A stretch of 64,000 bases of DNA from an uncultured Pelagibacteraceae bacterium (GTDB lineage Bacteria > Pseudomonadota > Alphaproteobacteria > Pelagibacterales > Pelagibacteraceae): contig CACIRV010000001.1 in NCBI GenBank assembly GCA_902589155.1, forward strand, positions 18,501 through 82,500, written 5' to 3'. How positions within the stretch are numbered: position 1 is the stretch's first letter; each line of letters begins with the position of its first letter. Below, one piece after another: positions 19,099 through 29,385 of this stretch. Below the pieces are notes generated by a model, which ran no database searches, was not told the DNA's origin, and saw nothing but the letters and a program-made list of their open reading frames with translations. The position numbers were made by a program, and so were the translations under genes.

Positions 19099-20547
19099 TT
19101 AATTTCTCCAAAAAGATGGAAAAAATAATACTAAAACTGCAAATAGTTCCAATCTCCCTAGAAGCATACCTATAGATAATATCCATTTTGATAGATCAGG
19201 TATAGCCTTATAATTTCCATTTGGGCCTATCATATCGCCGAGTCCTGGCCCTACATTAGATATAGCACTTGCCGCACCTGATATAGAAGTTAAAAAATCA
19301 AGTCCGGAAATCGACAAAAGCATAGCTATAATTAAAAAAATAAATAAAAATGAAAAAATAAATACAATTACTGAATTAATAAAATTGTCCGATATTTTTT
19401 GATTATTATATTTAGATATTATTATACTGTTAGGATAGATCAATTTTTTGATTTGATTTTTTAAAAAAATTAATAACATTTGTAATCTAAAAATTTTTAT
19501 TCCACATGCTGTGGATCCAGCACAGCCACCGACGAACATTAAAAATAAAAAAAATATTAAAGAGAATTTTCCCCACAATCCGAAATCATCTGTAACATAT
19601 CCTGTTCCTGATAAAATAGAAATTACATTAAAGGAAGATATTCTGATTTTGTCTAAAATATTGCTTTCGTAACCTATAAACAGTAAATACAAAAACATGA
19701 TTAAGACTGATATTAAAACCAATTGAATCAAGCCTCTAATCTGCACATCCTGATAAAAAATTTTTTTATTTCCCTGAGCAAACTTTAAATATGAAATGAA
19801 AGGTATACTTCCTAAAACTATGAAAACACTTGCTGTAATTTCTATATTTGAATTTTTAAAAAAACCAATAGATTCATTATGAGTTGAAAATCCCCCTGTA
19901 GCTATTGTTGTCATTGCGTGTGAGACACTGTCAAATATTGACATACCAAATAGCCAGTAAAAGAGACCACACAAAAATGTTAAAACTAAATATGTTGATA
20001 TAATAATTGTTGCAACTTCAAATGTTCGAGGTAAAATTTTTTCAGTACTATCTGGTCCTTCCATCTTAAACAATTGCATGCCTCCTACTTTTAGTAGAGG
20101 TAAAATTGTAATAGCCATAACAACTATACCTATTCCACCCAGCCATTGCATTAAAGCTCTCCATAATAAGATGCTTTTTGGGCTTTGATCTAAATCTGCA
20201 ATAATTGTAGATCCGGTTGTGGTGATTCCTGACATGCTTTCAAAAAAAGCTTCACTAAATGTGAATTCTTTAGGAGACAACAGAAAAGGAAGGCTTCCAA
20301 AAATAGCAACCATTAACCATGCTAAAGTAGAAAAAAGAAAAGTTTGTCTCAAATTTAATTTAAAATCTTTTTCTAAATTAGCTAAAACAAATAGTATTCC
20401 AATAAAAATAGTTACAAATGATGAGGCAACAAAGCTGTGACTGTTTTCGTTATATATTATTTGTATTGTATAAGGAACCAACATGGAAAACCCAAGCACA
20501 ACAAGCAATATTCCAATCAAGAAAAAGACGGTTTTGTTTGTGACCAT
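19099..20547 (-). CDS. trkH: TrkH-type potassium uptake protein
   Basis: A 482-residue membrane protein with four pore-loop repeats. The filter segments are recognisable: SGITTTGST, TTIATGGFST, LSGTGYVTDDF and AISNVGPGLGD. It imports K+ in a sodium- or proton-linked way. Length matches the family. The usual regulatory partner TrkA is not adjacent in the window. It heads a minus-strand group with the AmpG-like and NlpC/P60 genes and is divergent from lysK. Confidence 0.93.
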   Translation of the reverse strand: MVTNKTVFFLIGILLVVLGFSMLVPYTIQIIYNENSHSFVASSFVTIFIGILFVLANLEKDFKLNLRQTFLFSTLAWLMVAIFGSLPFLLSPKEFTFSEAFFESMSGITTTGSTIIADLDQSPKSILLWRALMQWLGGIGIVVMAITILPLLKVGGMQLFKMEGPDSTEKILPRTFEVATIIISTYLVLTFLCGLFYWLFGMSIFDSVSHAMTTIATGGFSTHNESIGFFKNSNIEITASVFIVLGSIPFISYLKFAQGNKKIFYQDVQIRGLIQLVLISVLIMFLYLLFIGYESNILDKIRISSFNVISILSGTGYVTDDFGLWGKFSLIFFLFLMFVGGCAGSTACGIKIFRLQMLLIFLKNQIKKLIYPNSIIISKYNNQKISDNFINSVIVFIFSFLFIFLIIAMLLSISGLDFLTSISGAASAISNVGPGLGDMIGPNGNYKAIPDLSKWILSIGMLLGRLELFAVLVLFFPSFWRN

Positions 20548-20640
20548 AGTGATTTAGATTATTTAAATAGTTATAAAATTCAACTTAATATCGTGTAATT
20601 ATACCTGTATTTTATACATAAAATTTAATAAACCATACTT

Positions 20641-22209
20641 ATGCTTGATAACAACTTAATTCAATCCACTTCCTCTTGGCCTTTTGTTGAAATTAGAAAA
20701 CTTTTAAAAGACAGAAAAGATATTATTAACAAAAAAAATAAAATTACCTTTCAAACTGGTTATGGACCTAGTGGACTACCTCACATAGGTACTTTTGGAG
20801 AAGTAGCAAGAACTACTATGATGATTAACGCCTTAAATCATATTCAAAAAATTGATCAAGAACTGATTACTTTTTCAGATGACATGGATGGTTTAAGAAA
20901 AGTTCCAGACAATATACCTAATGATAAAATACTTAGGGAAAATTTGGGAAAACCTCTTACTGATATTCCAGATCCATTTAAAAAATTTAAAAGTTATGGT
21001 GAACACAACAACGAAATGCTTAAAGAATTTTTAAATAAATTTAATTTTAAATTTACTTTTAAAAGTTCGACTGAAAATTATAAAAAAGGAATTTTTAATA
21101 ATTCTTTAATGAGAGTTTTGGAAAAATATGAAGATATAATGAATATAATTTTACCAACTTTAGGCAATGAAAGACAAAAAACATATTGCCCATTTTTACC
21201 TATTTGTCCAAAAACTGGAAAAGTTCTTGAGATACCAATATTAGAAATGGATAAAAAAACAGGAAAGGTGATTTTTAATAATAATGGTGAAAAACTTAAT
21301 ACAAGCATCTTAGATGGAAACTGCAAATTACAATGGAAAGTAGATTGGGCAATGCGTTGGTTTACGTTTGACGTAGACTTTGAAATGTATGGTAAAGATT
21401 TAACAGAAAGCGCAATACTATCTAATAAAATTTGCAGGTCTCTTGGTAAAACCCCTCCAAATGGTTTTGCTTATGAATTGTTTCTAGACGATAAGGGTGA
21501 AAAAATTTCTAAGTCAAAAGGTAACGGTATTTCTATAGAACAATGGTTAAGATATGCTTCTCCTGAAAGCTTATCATTGTATATGTATCCAAATCCTAAA
21601 AGAGCAAAAAAACTTTATTCAGAGGTAGTTCCAAAAACAGTTGATGAATATTTAACTAATATAGACAAGTTTTCAACCCAAAAAGAAAAGGATAAAATTT
21701 TAAATCCAGTTTGGCACGTACATAATGGAACCCCTCCAAATGAAAAAATAGTAATGCCATTTTCAATGTTACTAAATTTAGTTGGTTCAAGTAATGCTGA
21801 TAATAAAGAGATTCTTTGGAAATTCATAAATAGATTTCATCAAGAAATAAAACCTAAAGATTATCCGATCCTTGACGGTCTTACTGATTACGCAATTAAT
21901 TATTTTAAAGATAAAGTAGAGCCGAATAAAAAATTTAAAAAACCTTCTTCAGGTGAAAAAAAAGCTTTAGAGAATTTAGTAAAAAAACTAAAAGAAATTG
22001 ATCAATCTTTAACCCCAGAGGAAATCCAAACTTATGTTTATACTGTTGGAAAAGAAAATGGTTATGAAAAAAATCTTAGGGATTGGTTCAAGCTCATTTA
22101 CCAGGTAGTTTTTGGAGAAGAAAATGGACCAAGAATGGGTTTTTTTATAAGTTTTTTTGGACTTAATGAAACAATTGAATTAATAAATGATAAAATAAAA
22201 AATAACTAA
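20641..22209 (+). CDS. lysK: Lysyl-tRNA synthetase, class I
   Basis: A 522-residue class I LysRS (archaeal/alphaproteobacterial type, unrelated to class II LysS). It has the HIGH-like motif PSGLPHIGTFGE near residue 42 and the KMSKS-like KISKSKGNG near residue 285. It charges tRNA-Lys. The next gene, pyrD, starts on the last base of its stop codon. Class I LysRS is normal for many alphaproteobacteria. Confidence 0.96.
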   Translation: MLDNNLIQSTSSWPFVEIRKLLKDRKDIINKKNKITFQTGYGPSGLPHIGTFGEVARTTMMINALNHIQKIDQELITFSDDMDGLRKVPDNIPNDKILRENLGKPLTDIPDPFKKFKSYGEHNNEMLKEFLNKFNFKFTFKSSTENYKKGIFNNSLMRVLEKYEDIMNIILPTLGNERQKTYCPFLPICPKTGKVLEIPILEMDKKTGKVIFNNNGEKLNTSILDGNCKLQWKVDWAMRWFTFDVDFEMYGKDLTESAILSNKICRSLGKTPPNGFAYELFLDDKGEKISKSKGNGISIEQWLRYASPESLSLYMYPNPKRAKKLYSEVVPKTVDEYLTNIDKFSTQKEKDKILNPVWHVHNGTPPNEKIVMPFSMLLNLVGSSNADNKEILWKFINRFHQEIKPKDYPILDGLTDYAINYFKDKVEPNKKFKKPSSGEKKALENLVKKLKEIDQSLTPEEIQTYVYTVGKENGYEKNLRDWFKLIYQVVFGEENGPRMGFFISFFGLNETIELINDKIKNN

Positions 22210-23255
22210 TGTTCTCTTTTTTAAGACCTTATATATTTTCTCTAGATCCCGAAGCAGCACACGATTTAGCAATTCAATCTTTAAAAGCAAATTTTTTACC
22301 AAAAAGCTTTTTTGACGTTGAAGGACAAGAATTGCTTGAAACTGAATTATTCAATATGAAACTACCAAATCCAATCGGCTTAGCTGCTGGTTTTGATAAA
22401 AGCGCAGAGGTTTATAATTCTCTTTTTAAATTTGGTTTTGGATTTATAGAAGTTGGTACTGTCACACCTAAAAGACAATTAGGTAATCCTAAGCCTAGAG
22501 TTTTTAGACTAGAAAAAGATCAAGCTTTAATTAATCGTCTTGGTTTTAATAATCACGGATCAGAGGTTATATCCGAAAGAATTTCAAACAATAAGCCTAA
22601 TGGTATTTTAGGAATAAACATTGGACCTAATAAGGAGACAAAAAATAAGGAGGATGATTACTATAATTGTCTTACTAAATTATCAATTTATTCAAATTAT
22701 GTAACAATTAATATTTCCTCACCTAATACTGAAGGATTGAGAAATTTTCATGATCAAAATGAAATGGAAAAGTTATTAGTTGGACTAAATAAAATAAAAA
22801 AAGATAAAAACTTAAATCAACCAATTGTTATAAAACTTTCGCCAGATATTGATGATGGAGATGTTAGCGGCATAGTAGAGTTGATTAAAAAGTATAATAT
22901 TCAAGGTATTATTATTTCTAACACCACTGATAGCAATCGAGAAAATTTATATGATATAAAAAAAAATGAAATAGGTGGATTATCTGGACAGCCATTAAAA
23001 GATATTTCTACAAATTTGATAAAAAAATTTTACAAAGATACTAAAGGTAGAATTAAAATTATTGGAGTAGGGGGTATAGATTCTGGCCAAAGTGCATTTG
23101 AAAAAATAACTGCTGGAGCTGATGCAGTTCAATTGTATACTGGTATGGTATATAAAGGACCTGGAATCGTAAAAGATATAAAAAAAGAGTTAATTTCAAT
23201 TTTAAAAAAAGAAAATTTTAAAGATATAAGTCAAGCTATTGGAATTAATGCTTGA
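22209..23255 (+). CDS. pyrD: Dihydroorotate dehydrogenase (quinone), class 2
   Basis: A 348-residue membrane-associated flavoenzyme that oxidises dihydroorotate to orotate and passes electrons to ubiquinone. The N-terminal helical extension (residues 1-45) typical of class 2 is present. It has LPNPIGLAAGFDKSAE, the active-site region NISSPNTEGLR and the FMN-binding GVGGIDSGQSAFEK. Its 1-bp overlap with lysK suggests translational coupling. Confidence 0.96.
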   Translation: MFSFLRPYIFSLDPEAAHDLAIQSLKANFLPKSFFDVEGQELLETELFNMKLPNPIGLAAGFDKSAEVYNSLFKFGFGFIEVGTVTPKRQLGNPKPRVFRLEKDQALINRLGFNNHGSEVISERISNNKPNGILGINIGPNKETKNKEDDYYNCLTKLSIYSNYVTINISSPNTEGLRNFHDQNEMEKLLVGLNKIKKDKNLNQPIVIKLSPDIDDGDVSGIVELIKKYNIQGIIISNTTDSNRENLYDIKKNEIGGLSGQPLKDISTNLIKKFYKDTKGRIKIIGVGGIDSGQSAFEKITAGADAVQLYTGMVYKGPGIVKDIKKELISILKKENFKDISQAIGINA

Positions 23256-23295
23256 CCCACTAACTGACAAGAATTATATAGCTGTAGGAAAACTT

Positions 23296-23574
23296 ATGTC
23301 TAAAAGATGCGAATTAACAGGAATATCACCTTTAAAGGGTCATAACGTTAGTCATGCTAAAAACAAGACGAAACGAAGATTTATACCAAATCTCAAAAAG
23401 GTAATTTTTAAAAGCGATATTCTTAAAAAAAATATAAGATTAAATGTAACTAACGCAGCTTTAAGAACAGTAGACTTTAAAGGGGGCCTAGACAAATATC
23501 TTCTGTCAGCAAAAAATTCAAAATTATCCAATAAAGTAAAAAAAATTAAAGCATTCATTTCTTCTAAAGCTTAG
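23296..23574 (+). CDS. rpmB: Ribosomal protein L28
   Basis: A 92-residue 50S protein, MSKRCELTGISPLKGHNVSH at the N-terminus. The open frame extends to 23239, but the family always begins at MSKRC and the ATG at 23296 has a good Shine-Dalgarno (TAGGAAAACTT), so the shorter start is chosen. It is followed with no spacer by the YhhQ-like gene. Confidence 0.96.
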   Translation: MSKRCELTGISPLKGHNVSHAKNKTKRRFIPNLKKVIFKSDILKKNIRLNVTNAALRTVDFKGGLDKYLLSAKNSKLSNKVKKIKAFISSKA

Positions 23575-24135
23575 ATGAGTCTTTTCTACAAGTTAGCTGG
23601 GTTAATGGGACTTGTAGTTATGATCTCAAACTACCTAGTACAATTTCCCATTAAATATTTTGGTTTAAATGAAATATTAACTTATGGAGCATTCTCCTAT
23701 CCAATTACATTTTTAATTACTGATTTAGCAAATCGAGCATATGGAAAGATTGTAGCGAGAAAGATAGTTTACATAGGTTTTTTTATAGGCGTCTCTTTAA
23801 CCTTATTAATTTCTACCAACTTTTCAGACTTAATTTCAATAAGAATAGCAATCGGATCAGGCACAGCCTTTTTTGTTGCACAAAACTTAGATGTAGGAAT
23901 TTTTGATAAGCTACGTAAAAAAACTTGGTATGTTGCTCCACTTATATCTTCTATCTTTGGCTCAATAGTTGACACATTTTTATTTTTCTTAATATCTTTT
24001 TATGCAACAGGTATACCTTGGATTACCCTAGCCTTAGGAGATTTATCTGTTAAGCTTTTTATTGCTTTAGCAATGTTAATACCTTTTAGACTACTGTTAA
24101 CTAGTATAAGAGACTTTTCAGAAGTTAAACGTTGA
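23575..24135 (+). CDS. YhhQ-family (VUT) queuosine precursor transporter
   Basis: A 186-residue integral membrane protein with about six hydrophobic segments. The family hallmark is FPITFLITDLANRAYGK-like sequence near residues 42-60, plus IGSGTAFFVAQNLDVGIFDKLR. Members import queuine or preQ1 precursors for the modified nucleoside queuosine. That would suit a streamlined cell that salvages rather than makes the precursor, although no tgt or que gene is in the window. It starts at the base after the rpmB stop. Confidence 0.85.
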   Translation: MSLFYKLAGLMGLVVMISNYLVQFPIKYFGLNEILTYGAFSYPITFLITDLANRAYGKIVARKIVYIGFFIGVSLTLLISTNFSDLISIRIAIGSGTAFFVAQNLDVGIFDKLRKKTWYVAPLISSIFGSIVDTFLFFLISFYATGIPWITLALGDLSVKLFIALAMLIPFRLLLTSIRDFSEVKR

Positions 24136-24141
24136 TAAAAA

Positions 24142-25935
24142 TTAATGTAAAGTTTTTTTGTTCTTTTCAACAAAAAGATCAGTCAATTGATTGATCATAA
24201 CATCACCTAAATCTTGCACATCTGTGATTTTAATAGCTTGATTATAATATCGAGTTACATCATGGCCAATACCTATCGCTAATAGCTCGATATCAGTTTT
24301 GTTTTCAATCCATTTGACAATACTCTTAAGATTAGTCTCCAAATAATCACTTGAATTAGTTGATAAAGTTGAATCATCAACTGGTGCCCCGTCTGAAATT
24401 ACCATCAAAATTTTTCTTTCTTCTTTTCTTCTTGACATCTTATTATAAGCCCATTTTAAAGCTTCACCATCAATGTTCTCTTTAAGCAAACCTTCTTTTA
24501 ACATTAAGCCCATATTATTCTTCCCTTGCCTCCAGGGTGTATCAGCTGATTTATAAATTATATGTCTTAGATCATTTAATCTTCCGGGTAAATTTGGTTT
24601 ATCATTTTTCATCCACTTTTCTCTTGAGGAACCACCTTTCCAATGTTTAGTAGTAAATCCTAAAATTTCTACTTTGACACCACAACGTTCTAATGTTCTT
24701 GCGAGTATGTCTGCACAAATAGCCGCCACAGAAATTGGTTTGCCCCTCATAGAACCTGAGTTATCAATTAAAATTGTAACAAGAGTATCTTTAAATTCGA
24801 TATCTTTTTCTTTTTTAAATGATAACGAATTAAAAGGATCCATTATTATTCTTGGTAATTTTGAAGTATCTAACAAACCTTCTTCTAAATCAAAATTCCA
24901 AGATCTATTTTGTTTAGCTAGAAGTTTTCTTTGAAGTTTATTTGCGAGTTTAGAAACAAAATTTTTAAGTTGTAATAGCTGCTGGTCTAAATTTTTTCTT
25001 AATCTATTCAACTCCTCTTCATTTTCTAATTCTTCTGCCTTGATAATTTCATCAAATTCTTCTGTATAGGCTTTATATTTACGGTCCCCTAAACTATTTT
25101 TGACATTCTTTTTTAACTCTGATTTAGATTTATCTTCTACTTCAATTTCTTCAAAATCTTTATCCGACTCGCTCGTTTGATGCTCTAAATCTGGAGTACC
25201 AGAGTCTATAGATAATTCTTGTTGTTCTTGTTCTTTTTCTTTTGCTCTTTGTTCTTTATTTGTTGAGTCTTTTTTATTTTTATCTTCCTTTTCTTCATTT
25301 TTCTCTTCTTCATTAAAATTTTCATCTAAATTCATATTAGATATTAAATCTGAGATTAATGAATTATATTGAGCTTGATTATGAGTTAAATTACTTAATT
25401 CTTTAATCTTTCCTTTGAATCTTTCATTTAAATCTTTTTTATGAGTCTTAAGTTTTTTTTCTACTTCTTTGTTATTTTTTGAGTCAAAAAATTTAACTCT
25501 TAGATAATTTTCAAAAGACTCTATTATTTTATCCTCACTATTTTTTAAATCCAAAGTACTAATTCTTTCTTGGTAATATTTTTCTATATTATTTTTAACT
25601 CCTTTAAATTGATCAGAACCTAGTTTTTCATATCTAATTTTCTCAGCAATTTTGTATAATTTTTTTGAGATATTTCCATTGGGTTCAAAGGATTTAAAGG
25701 TTTTATTATTACTGAACCTTAATCTAAGAGATTTTGAATCAGCTAATGCTCTAATTTTATTGTAATTAATTTTGTTGTTTACTTGCTCAACTTCAGGCAA
25801 TTTAATAGAATTTTTTTTTGCCTCAAAGTTTTGACTACCAAACGAAACTTCTACATTTTCAGAGTTCGACAAAGATTTTACTGTAGAGCCAATAGCAGTT
25901 TTAAAATTTTCTAGTATTTCAGACTTTTTTTCCAC
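24142..25935 (-). CDS. cobT: CobT-like VWA protein
   Basis: A 597-residue protein. The N-terminal CobT domain (about 1-200) is followed by a highly charged low-complexity linker (about 205-275). The C-terminal VWA domain has the MIDAS motif DNSGS at residues 391-395. Start is GTG at 25935, 3 bases after the cobS stop. In aerobic B12 synthesis CobT works with CobS and CobN in cobalt insertion. CobN is not here, and SAR11 bacteria are known to need external B12 or its precursors, so another substrate is likely. Confidence 0.9.
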   Translation of the reverse strand: MEKKSEILENFKTAIGSTVKSLSNSENVEVSFGSQNFEAKKNSIKLPEVEQVNNKINYNKIRALADSKSLRLRFSNNKTFKSFEPNGNISKKLYKIAEKIRYEKLGSDQFKGVKNNIEKYYQERISTLDLKNSEDKIIESFENYLRVKFFDSKNNKEVEKKLKTHKKDLNERFKGKIKELSNLTHNQAQYNSLISDLISNMNLDENFNEEEKNEEKEDKNKKDSTNKEQRAKEKEQEQQELSIDSGTPDLEHQTSESDKDFEEIEVEDKSKSELKKNVKNSLGDRKYKAYTEEFDEIIKAEELENEEELNRLRKNLDQQLLQLKNFVSKLANKLQRKLLAKQNRSWNFDLEEGLLDTSKLPRIIMDPFNSLSFKKEKDIEFKDTLVTILIDNSGSMRGKPISVAAICADILARTLERCGVKVEILGFTTKHWKGGSSREKWMKNDKPNLPGRLNDLRHIIYKSADTPWRQGKNNMGLMLKEGLLKENIDGEALKWAYNKMSRRKEERKILMVISDGAPVDDSTLSTNSSDYLETNLKSIVKWIENKTDIELLAIGIGHDVTRYYNQAIKITDVQDLGDVMINQLTDLFVEKNKKTLH

Positions 25936-25938
25936 TTT

Positions 25939-26916
25939 TTAAAAAGTAACATTAATTGAAGACTCTGGTAGATCTTCTCCAAAACATCTTTGATAGTATT
26001 CAGATATAATTTTTTTTTCTAACTCGTCACACTTATTTAAAAAAGTAACTCTGAAAGCATAACCCTGATCTTTAAAAATAGACATGTTCTCTGCCCAGTG
26101 CAATACAGTTCTTGGACTCATCACTGTAGAGATATCTCCATTTATAAATCCTTTTCTAGTTAGATCTGCAACTTTAATCATATTTGATAAAGTTTCTTTG
26201 CCCTCTTTGCTGTTTAATTTTTTATTTTTAGCTAAAATGATTTCAAACTCTTTTTCAAAAGGTAAATAATTAAGGGTTGAAACAATATTCCATCTGTCCA
26301 TCTGACCCTGATTTATTTGTTGTGTTCCATGGTACAACCCAGAAGTGTCTCCAAGTCCAACAGTATTTGTTGTTGCAAATATTCTAAAAAAATCATGTTG
26401 TTCCAAAACTTTGTTTTTATCCAATAAGGTAAAATTTCCATCACTCTCTAAAACTCTTTGAATAACAAACATCACATCAGGTCTACCAGCATCATACTCA
26501 TCAAAGACTAGGGCTACAGGATTTTGAATTGACCATGGTAAAATTCCCTCTTTAAATTCCGTTATTTGCTTATTGTCTTTTAAAACAATTGCGTCTTTAC
26601 CAATTAAATCTATTCTACTAATGTGACTATCTAGATTTACTCTAATGCAAGGCCAGTTTAATCTCGCAGCCACTTGCTCAATGTGAGTTGATTTACCGGT
26701 TCCGTGGTAACCTTGAATAAGAACTCTTTTGTTAAAAGCAAAACCTGCGATGATTGCGAGTGTAGTATCTTTATCAAACTTATAATCAGCATCTATTTTA
26801 GGAACATATTCATTTTTTTTTGAAAAGGCATCAATCTGCATTTCGCTATCAAAACCAAAAGTTTGCTTTACGGAAATCTTCATATCTGGTTTTGCGATAA
26901 ATTGTTCAGCACTCAT
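25939..26916 (-). CDS. cobS: CobS-like AAA+ ATPase (MoxR-type)
   Basis: A 325-residue AAA+ ATPase. Walker A is GYHGTGKST (residues 69-77), Walker B is ALVFDEYD (135-142), and a sensor-like IFATTNTVG follows. It forms the motor that pairs with the VWA protein encoded next. Its ATG overlaps the TGA of the upstream J-domain gene (ATGA), so J-protein, CobS and CobT are made from one message. Confidence 0.93.
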   Translation of the reverse strand: MSAEQFIAKPDMKISVKQTFGFDSEMQIDAFSKKNEYVPKIDADYKFDKDTTLAIIAGFAFNKRVLIQGYHGTGKSTHIEQVAARLNWPCIRVNLDSHISRIDLIGKDAIVLKDNKQITEFKEGILPWSIQNPVALVFDEYDAGRPDVMFVIQRVLESDGNFTLLDKNKVLEQHDFFRIFATTNTVGLGDTSGLYHGTQQINQGQMDRWNIVSTLNYLPFEKEFEIILAKNKKLNSKEGKETLSNMIKVADLTRKGFINGDISTVMSPRTVLHWAENMSIFKDQGYAFRVTFLNKCDELEKKIISEYYQRCFGEDLPESSINVTF

Positions 26917-27428
26917 TTTTTACCTAATGTTTTTTTAAGTTGACTATAAGCTAGTGTAATTTTTTTAAGCTTGTCTTCAAACTCTTTATTTCCCTGGTTT
27001 TTATCAGGATGATATTTTTTCACAAGTTTTTTAAATTTTTTATGAATTTCTTCCCATTTTACTTGATCATTTAGGTCCATTAACTGAAGAGCATCCCTAT
27101 CTGTTTGTGAAAGCTTTGTTTTTTTGAATTCTTTGAAATTTGAACTTTTGAAGATATTCAATTTATCATCCAAAGCATTGCTCCATAAAATGTTAAAAAA
27201 ATTATCTGTAGAGCCAAAATTTTTTGTGGATTTATGCCATGTTAAATCTGATTTAATAAAAAATTCTATTTCTTGGTCATTCATGTTTTCAAAATAGTTC
27301 CAATTCTTATTGAATATTTTGATATGTTCCAAACACAATAACCTAAATTTTCTGCTATTATCTCTCTCAACAGGAGCTCTATATGAACCTATTTCTTTAC
27401 AATTTTTCCAATCACAAATTACTTTCAT
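26913..27428 (-). CDS. J-domain (DnaJ-like) protein
   Basis: A 171-residue protein. The C-terminal J-domain (residues about 108-168) has the HPD motif in VKKYHPDKNQG, needed to stimulate Hsp70 ATPase. The N-terminus has CDWKNC and a further Cys/His (LLCLEH), which may hold a metal. It is divergent from bolA by 34 bp and overlaps cobS by 4 bp. This order (BolA, J-protein, CobS, CobT) is common in alphaproteobacteria. Its client is unknown; the neighbouring AAA+/VWA pair is an obvious candidate. Confidence 0.9.
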   Translation of the reverse strand: MKVICDWKNCKEIGSYRAPVERDNSRKFRLLCLEHIKIFNKNWNYFENMNDQEIEFFIKSDLTWHKSTKNFGSTDNFFNILWSNALDDKLNIFKSSNFKEFKKTKLSQTDRDALQLMDLNDQVKWEEIHKKFKKLVKKYHPDKNQGNKEFEDKLKKITLAYSQLKKTLGKK

Positions 27429-27462
27429 ATTAATTTTATTTTTATATAGTAAATTTATAATA

Positions 27463-27717
27463 ATGGAAAATTATTTTAAAGATATCGAAAATAAATTAGC
27501 TGAAAAGATTAATTGCGAAAAAATAGAAATTATTAATAATTCTCACAAACATGAAGGCCACAAATTTTTTTCTGCTGAAAAATATCATTTACATCTAAAG
27601 ATAAAATCTTTGTATCTAAAGTCAATTTCAAGACTCAGTGCTCAAAAATTAATTATGAATATTTTAAAAGAAGATCTGAAGACTAAAATTCACGCTTTAG
27701 AAATTAGTATTGAGTGA
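27463..27717 (+). CDS. BolA family protein
   Basis: An 84-residue protein with the BolA core: INNSHKHEGH followed by FHLHLKI-like strands and the helix RLSAQKLIMNIL. BolA proteins pair with monothiol glutaredoxins in Fe-S cluster transfer. The frame is open further upstream, but the ATG at 27463 gives the usual family length and lies just outside the J-protein gene. The 3' end overlaps convergent aroB by 14 bp. Confidence 0.9.
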   Translation: MENYFKDIENKLAEKINCEKIEIINNSHKHEGHKFFSAEKYHLHLKIKSLYLKSISRLSAQKLIMNILKEDLKTKIHALEISIE

Positions 27718-28816
27718 ATTGTCTTATATTTTTTTTTAATTCATTAATAGAAATTTTATATTTATTAGGTGCAGTTGTTTTACCAATTTTGTTTAACAAA
27801 ATAAAATTTATTTTTTCATCATTATTTTTCTTATCATTTTTTAAATAAGGAATTAATTTATTGATCTCATTAGAATTTCTATATTTGTCAAGAGTATAAT
27901 TCAAATTATTTTTTGAGTAAATTTCCATAAGATCTTTTAAAACTTTTTTATTACAAACTTTTTTAATTATAGAGAGTTTAGTAGCTAAAATCATACCTGC
28001 AAGGACAGCTTCTCCATGAGTAATGTTTTTTGAATAATTATTTTTTACTTCTATAGCGTGAGCAAAAGTATGACCAAAATTCAATATCATTCTCGTATTT
28101 TTTTCATCAACATCTTTATTAACAAATAATAATTTAATTTTACAACTTTTTTTAATTGCATAGATTAATTTTTTTTTTTCATGTGAAAAAATATATTTTG
28201 TATTTGATTTTAACCATTTGAAAAAATTTTTATCTTTTATTACAGCATGTTTTAATATTTCTGCGTAACCACATACCATTTCTTTTTTCTTTAAACTTTT
28301 TAAAAAAGATGTATCACTGACTACTAACTTTGGTTGAGAAAAAGATCCTATTAAGTTTTTACCATACTTAGAATTAACTCCAGTTTTTCCTCCTACGGCA
28401 GCGTCAACTTGTGATAATAAAGTTGTTGGTATGCTTATAAAGTTTAAACCTCTTTTAAAGATGCTGGCAACAAATCCTGCTAGATCCCCTGTAATCCCTC
28501 CACCTATAGCTATTACTAAGTCAGATCTATTAAAATTCTTTGAAAATAATTTATTTAACAAAAATTCTACAGTTTTAAAAGATTTTGTTTTTTCACTAGG
28601 TTCAAAATCATAACTTAACAATTCATATTTTTTTAAGTTTTTAAATATACTTTTCTTAAATTTATTCGGAACTTTTCTATCAAAAATTAGTGCTATTTTT
28701 TTTGTGCGCGGACAAAGGGATCTAATTTTATTAGGTAAAATCTTTAAAATATTATCACCTATTAGAATAGAGTAATTTTTCTTTTGATTTTTAAATTTGA
28801 TTTCTTGAATTTTCAT
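27704..28816 (-). CDS. aroB: 3-dehydroquinate synthase
   Basis: A 370-residue enzyme of the shikimate pathway that converts DAHP to 3-dehydroquinate using NAD and a divalent metal. Motifs: NAD-binding GGGITGDLAGFVA, SIPTTLLSQVDAAVGGKTGVN, and the metal-ligand histidines in LNFGHTFAHAIE and THGEAV. It overlaps the upstream aroK by 26 bp, so the two consecutive aro genes are coupled. Confidence 0.97.
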   Translation of the reverse strand: MKIQEIKFKNQKKNYSILIGDNILKILPNKIRSLCPRTKKIALIFDRKVPNKFKKSIFKNLKKYELLSYDFEPSEKTKSFKTVEFLLNKLFSKNFNRSDLVIAIGGGITGDLAGFVASIFKRGLNFISIPTTLLSQVDAAVGGKTGVNSKYGKNLIGSFSQPKLVVSDTSFLKSLKKKEMVCGYAEILKHAVIKDKNFFKWLKSNTKYIFSHEKKKLIYAIKKSCKIKLLFVNKDVDEKNTRMILNFGHTFAHAIEVKNNYSKNITHGEAVLAGMILATKLSIIKKVCNKKVLKDLMEIYSKNNLNYTLDKYRNSNEINKLIPYLKNDKKNNDEKINFILLNKIGKTTAPNKYKISINELKKNIRQFTQY

Positions 28817-29312
28817 ATAATTTTATTATTTTATAAATGGTTTCATCTTTATTCATTGAATTACATTTTATTCTAAAATTAGATTCATTATAGATTTTCT
28901 TTCTTTTCGAGTAAATTTCATTAATCGACTCTGTTAGATTCTTTTCATCTAAAAGAGGTCTTTTTTTGACATTTTTTAATCTAAGTAATATAGAGGATAT
29001 GCTTAGGTCTAGCCAAAAACTTAAGCAAGAATTTTTAATTTCTTTTCGAATAGATGTGTTTAAAAAAGCCCCACCACCTAAAGCTATAACTAAATTATCT
29101 TTTTTTAGTTCTTTAAGAGTAATTTTTTTTTCAACTTTTCTAAAATAATTCTCACCTTTATTTTCAAAAATTTCTTTAATGGTATTTCTCTCTTTTATTT
29201 CTATCAGCTTATCAATATCAACAAATTTACGTTTCAGCTTTTTAGCAAGTTTTTTGCCGATGGTAGATTTACCAACACCCATCATTCCAGTTAATATAAG
29301 GTTTTTTTTCAA
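28791..29312 (-). CDS. aroK: Shikimate kinase
   Basis: A 173-residue P-loop kinase. Walker A is GMMGVGKST (residues about 9-17), the shikimate-binding FVDIDKLIE is near residue 35, and GGGAFL near residue 80. It phosphorylates shikimate with ATP. It is the first gene of the aroK-aroB pair and is transcribed away from the small membrane-protein gene at 29386. Confidence 0.96.
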   Translation of the reverse strand: MKKNLILTGMMGVGKSTIGKKLAKKLKRKFVDIDKLIEIKERNTIKEIFENKGENYFRKVEKKITLKELKKDNLVIALGGGAFLNTSIRKEIKNSCLSFWLDLSISSILLRLKNVKKRPLLDEKNLTESINEIYSKRKKIYNESNFRIKCNSMNKDETIYKIIKLYENSRNQI

Positions 29313-29385
29313 CTATCTTACCAATTTTCAATTTGATTTATCACAAATATGTCTTATTTTTCGAGTTTAAATATATTTTTTTACT

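Noticed and set aside
20548-20640. Specific promoter or riboswitch in the trkH-lysK gap
   Set aside because: Promoters must be here for two divergent genes, but several AT-rich hexamers are equally plausible and no conserved riboswitch fold was recognised.
23239-23295. N-terminal extension of ribosomal protein L28
   Set aside because: It overlaps pyrD and is not part of the family; MSKRC at 23296 has a better ribosome-binding site.
27310-27462. N-terminal extension of bolA
   Set aside because: The extra 51 residues lie antisense to the J-protein gene; the ATG at 27463 gives normal BolA length.
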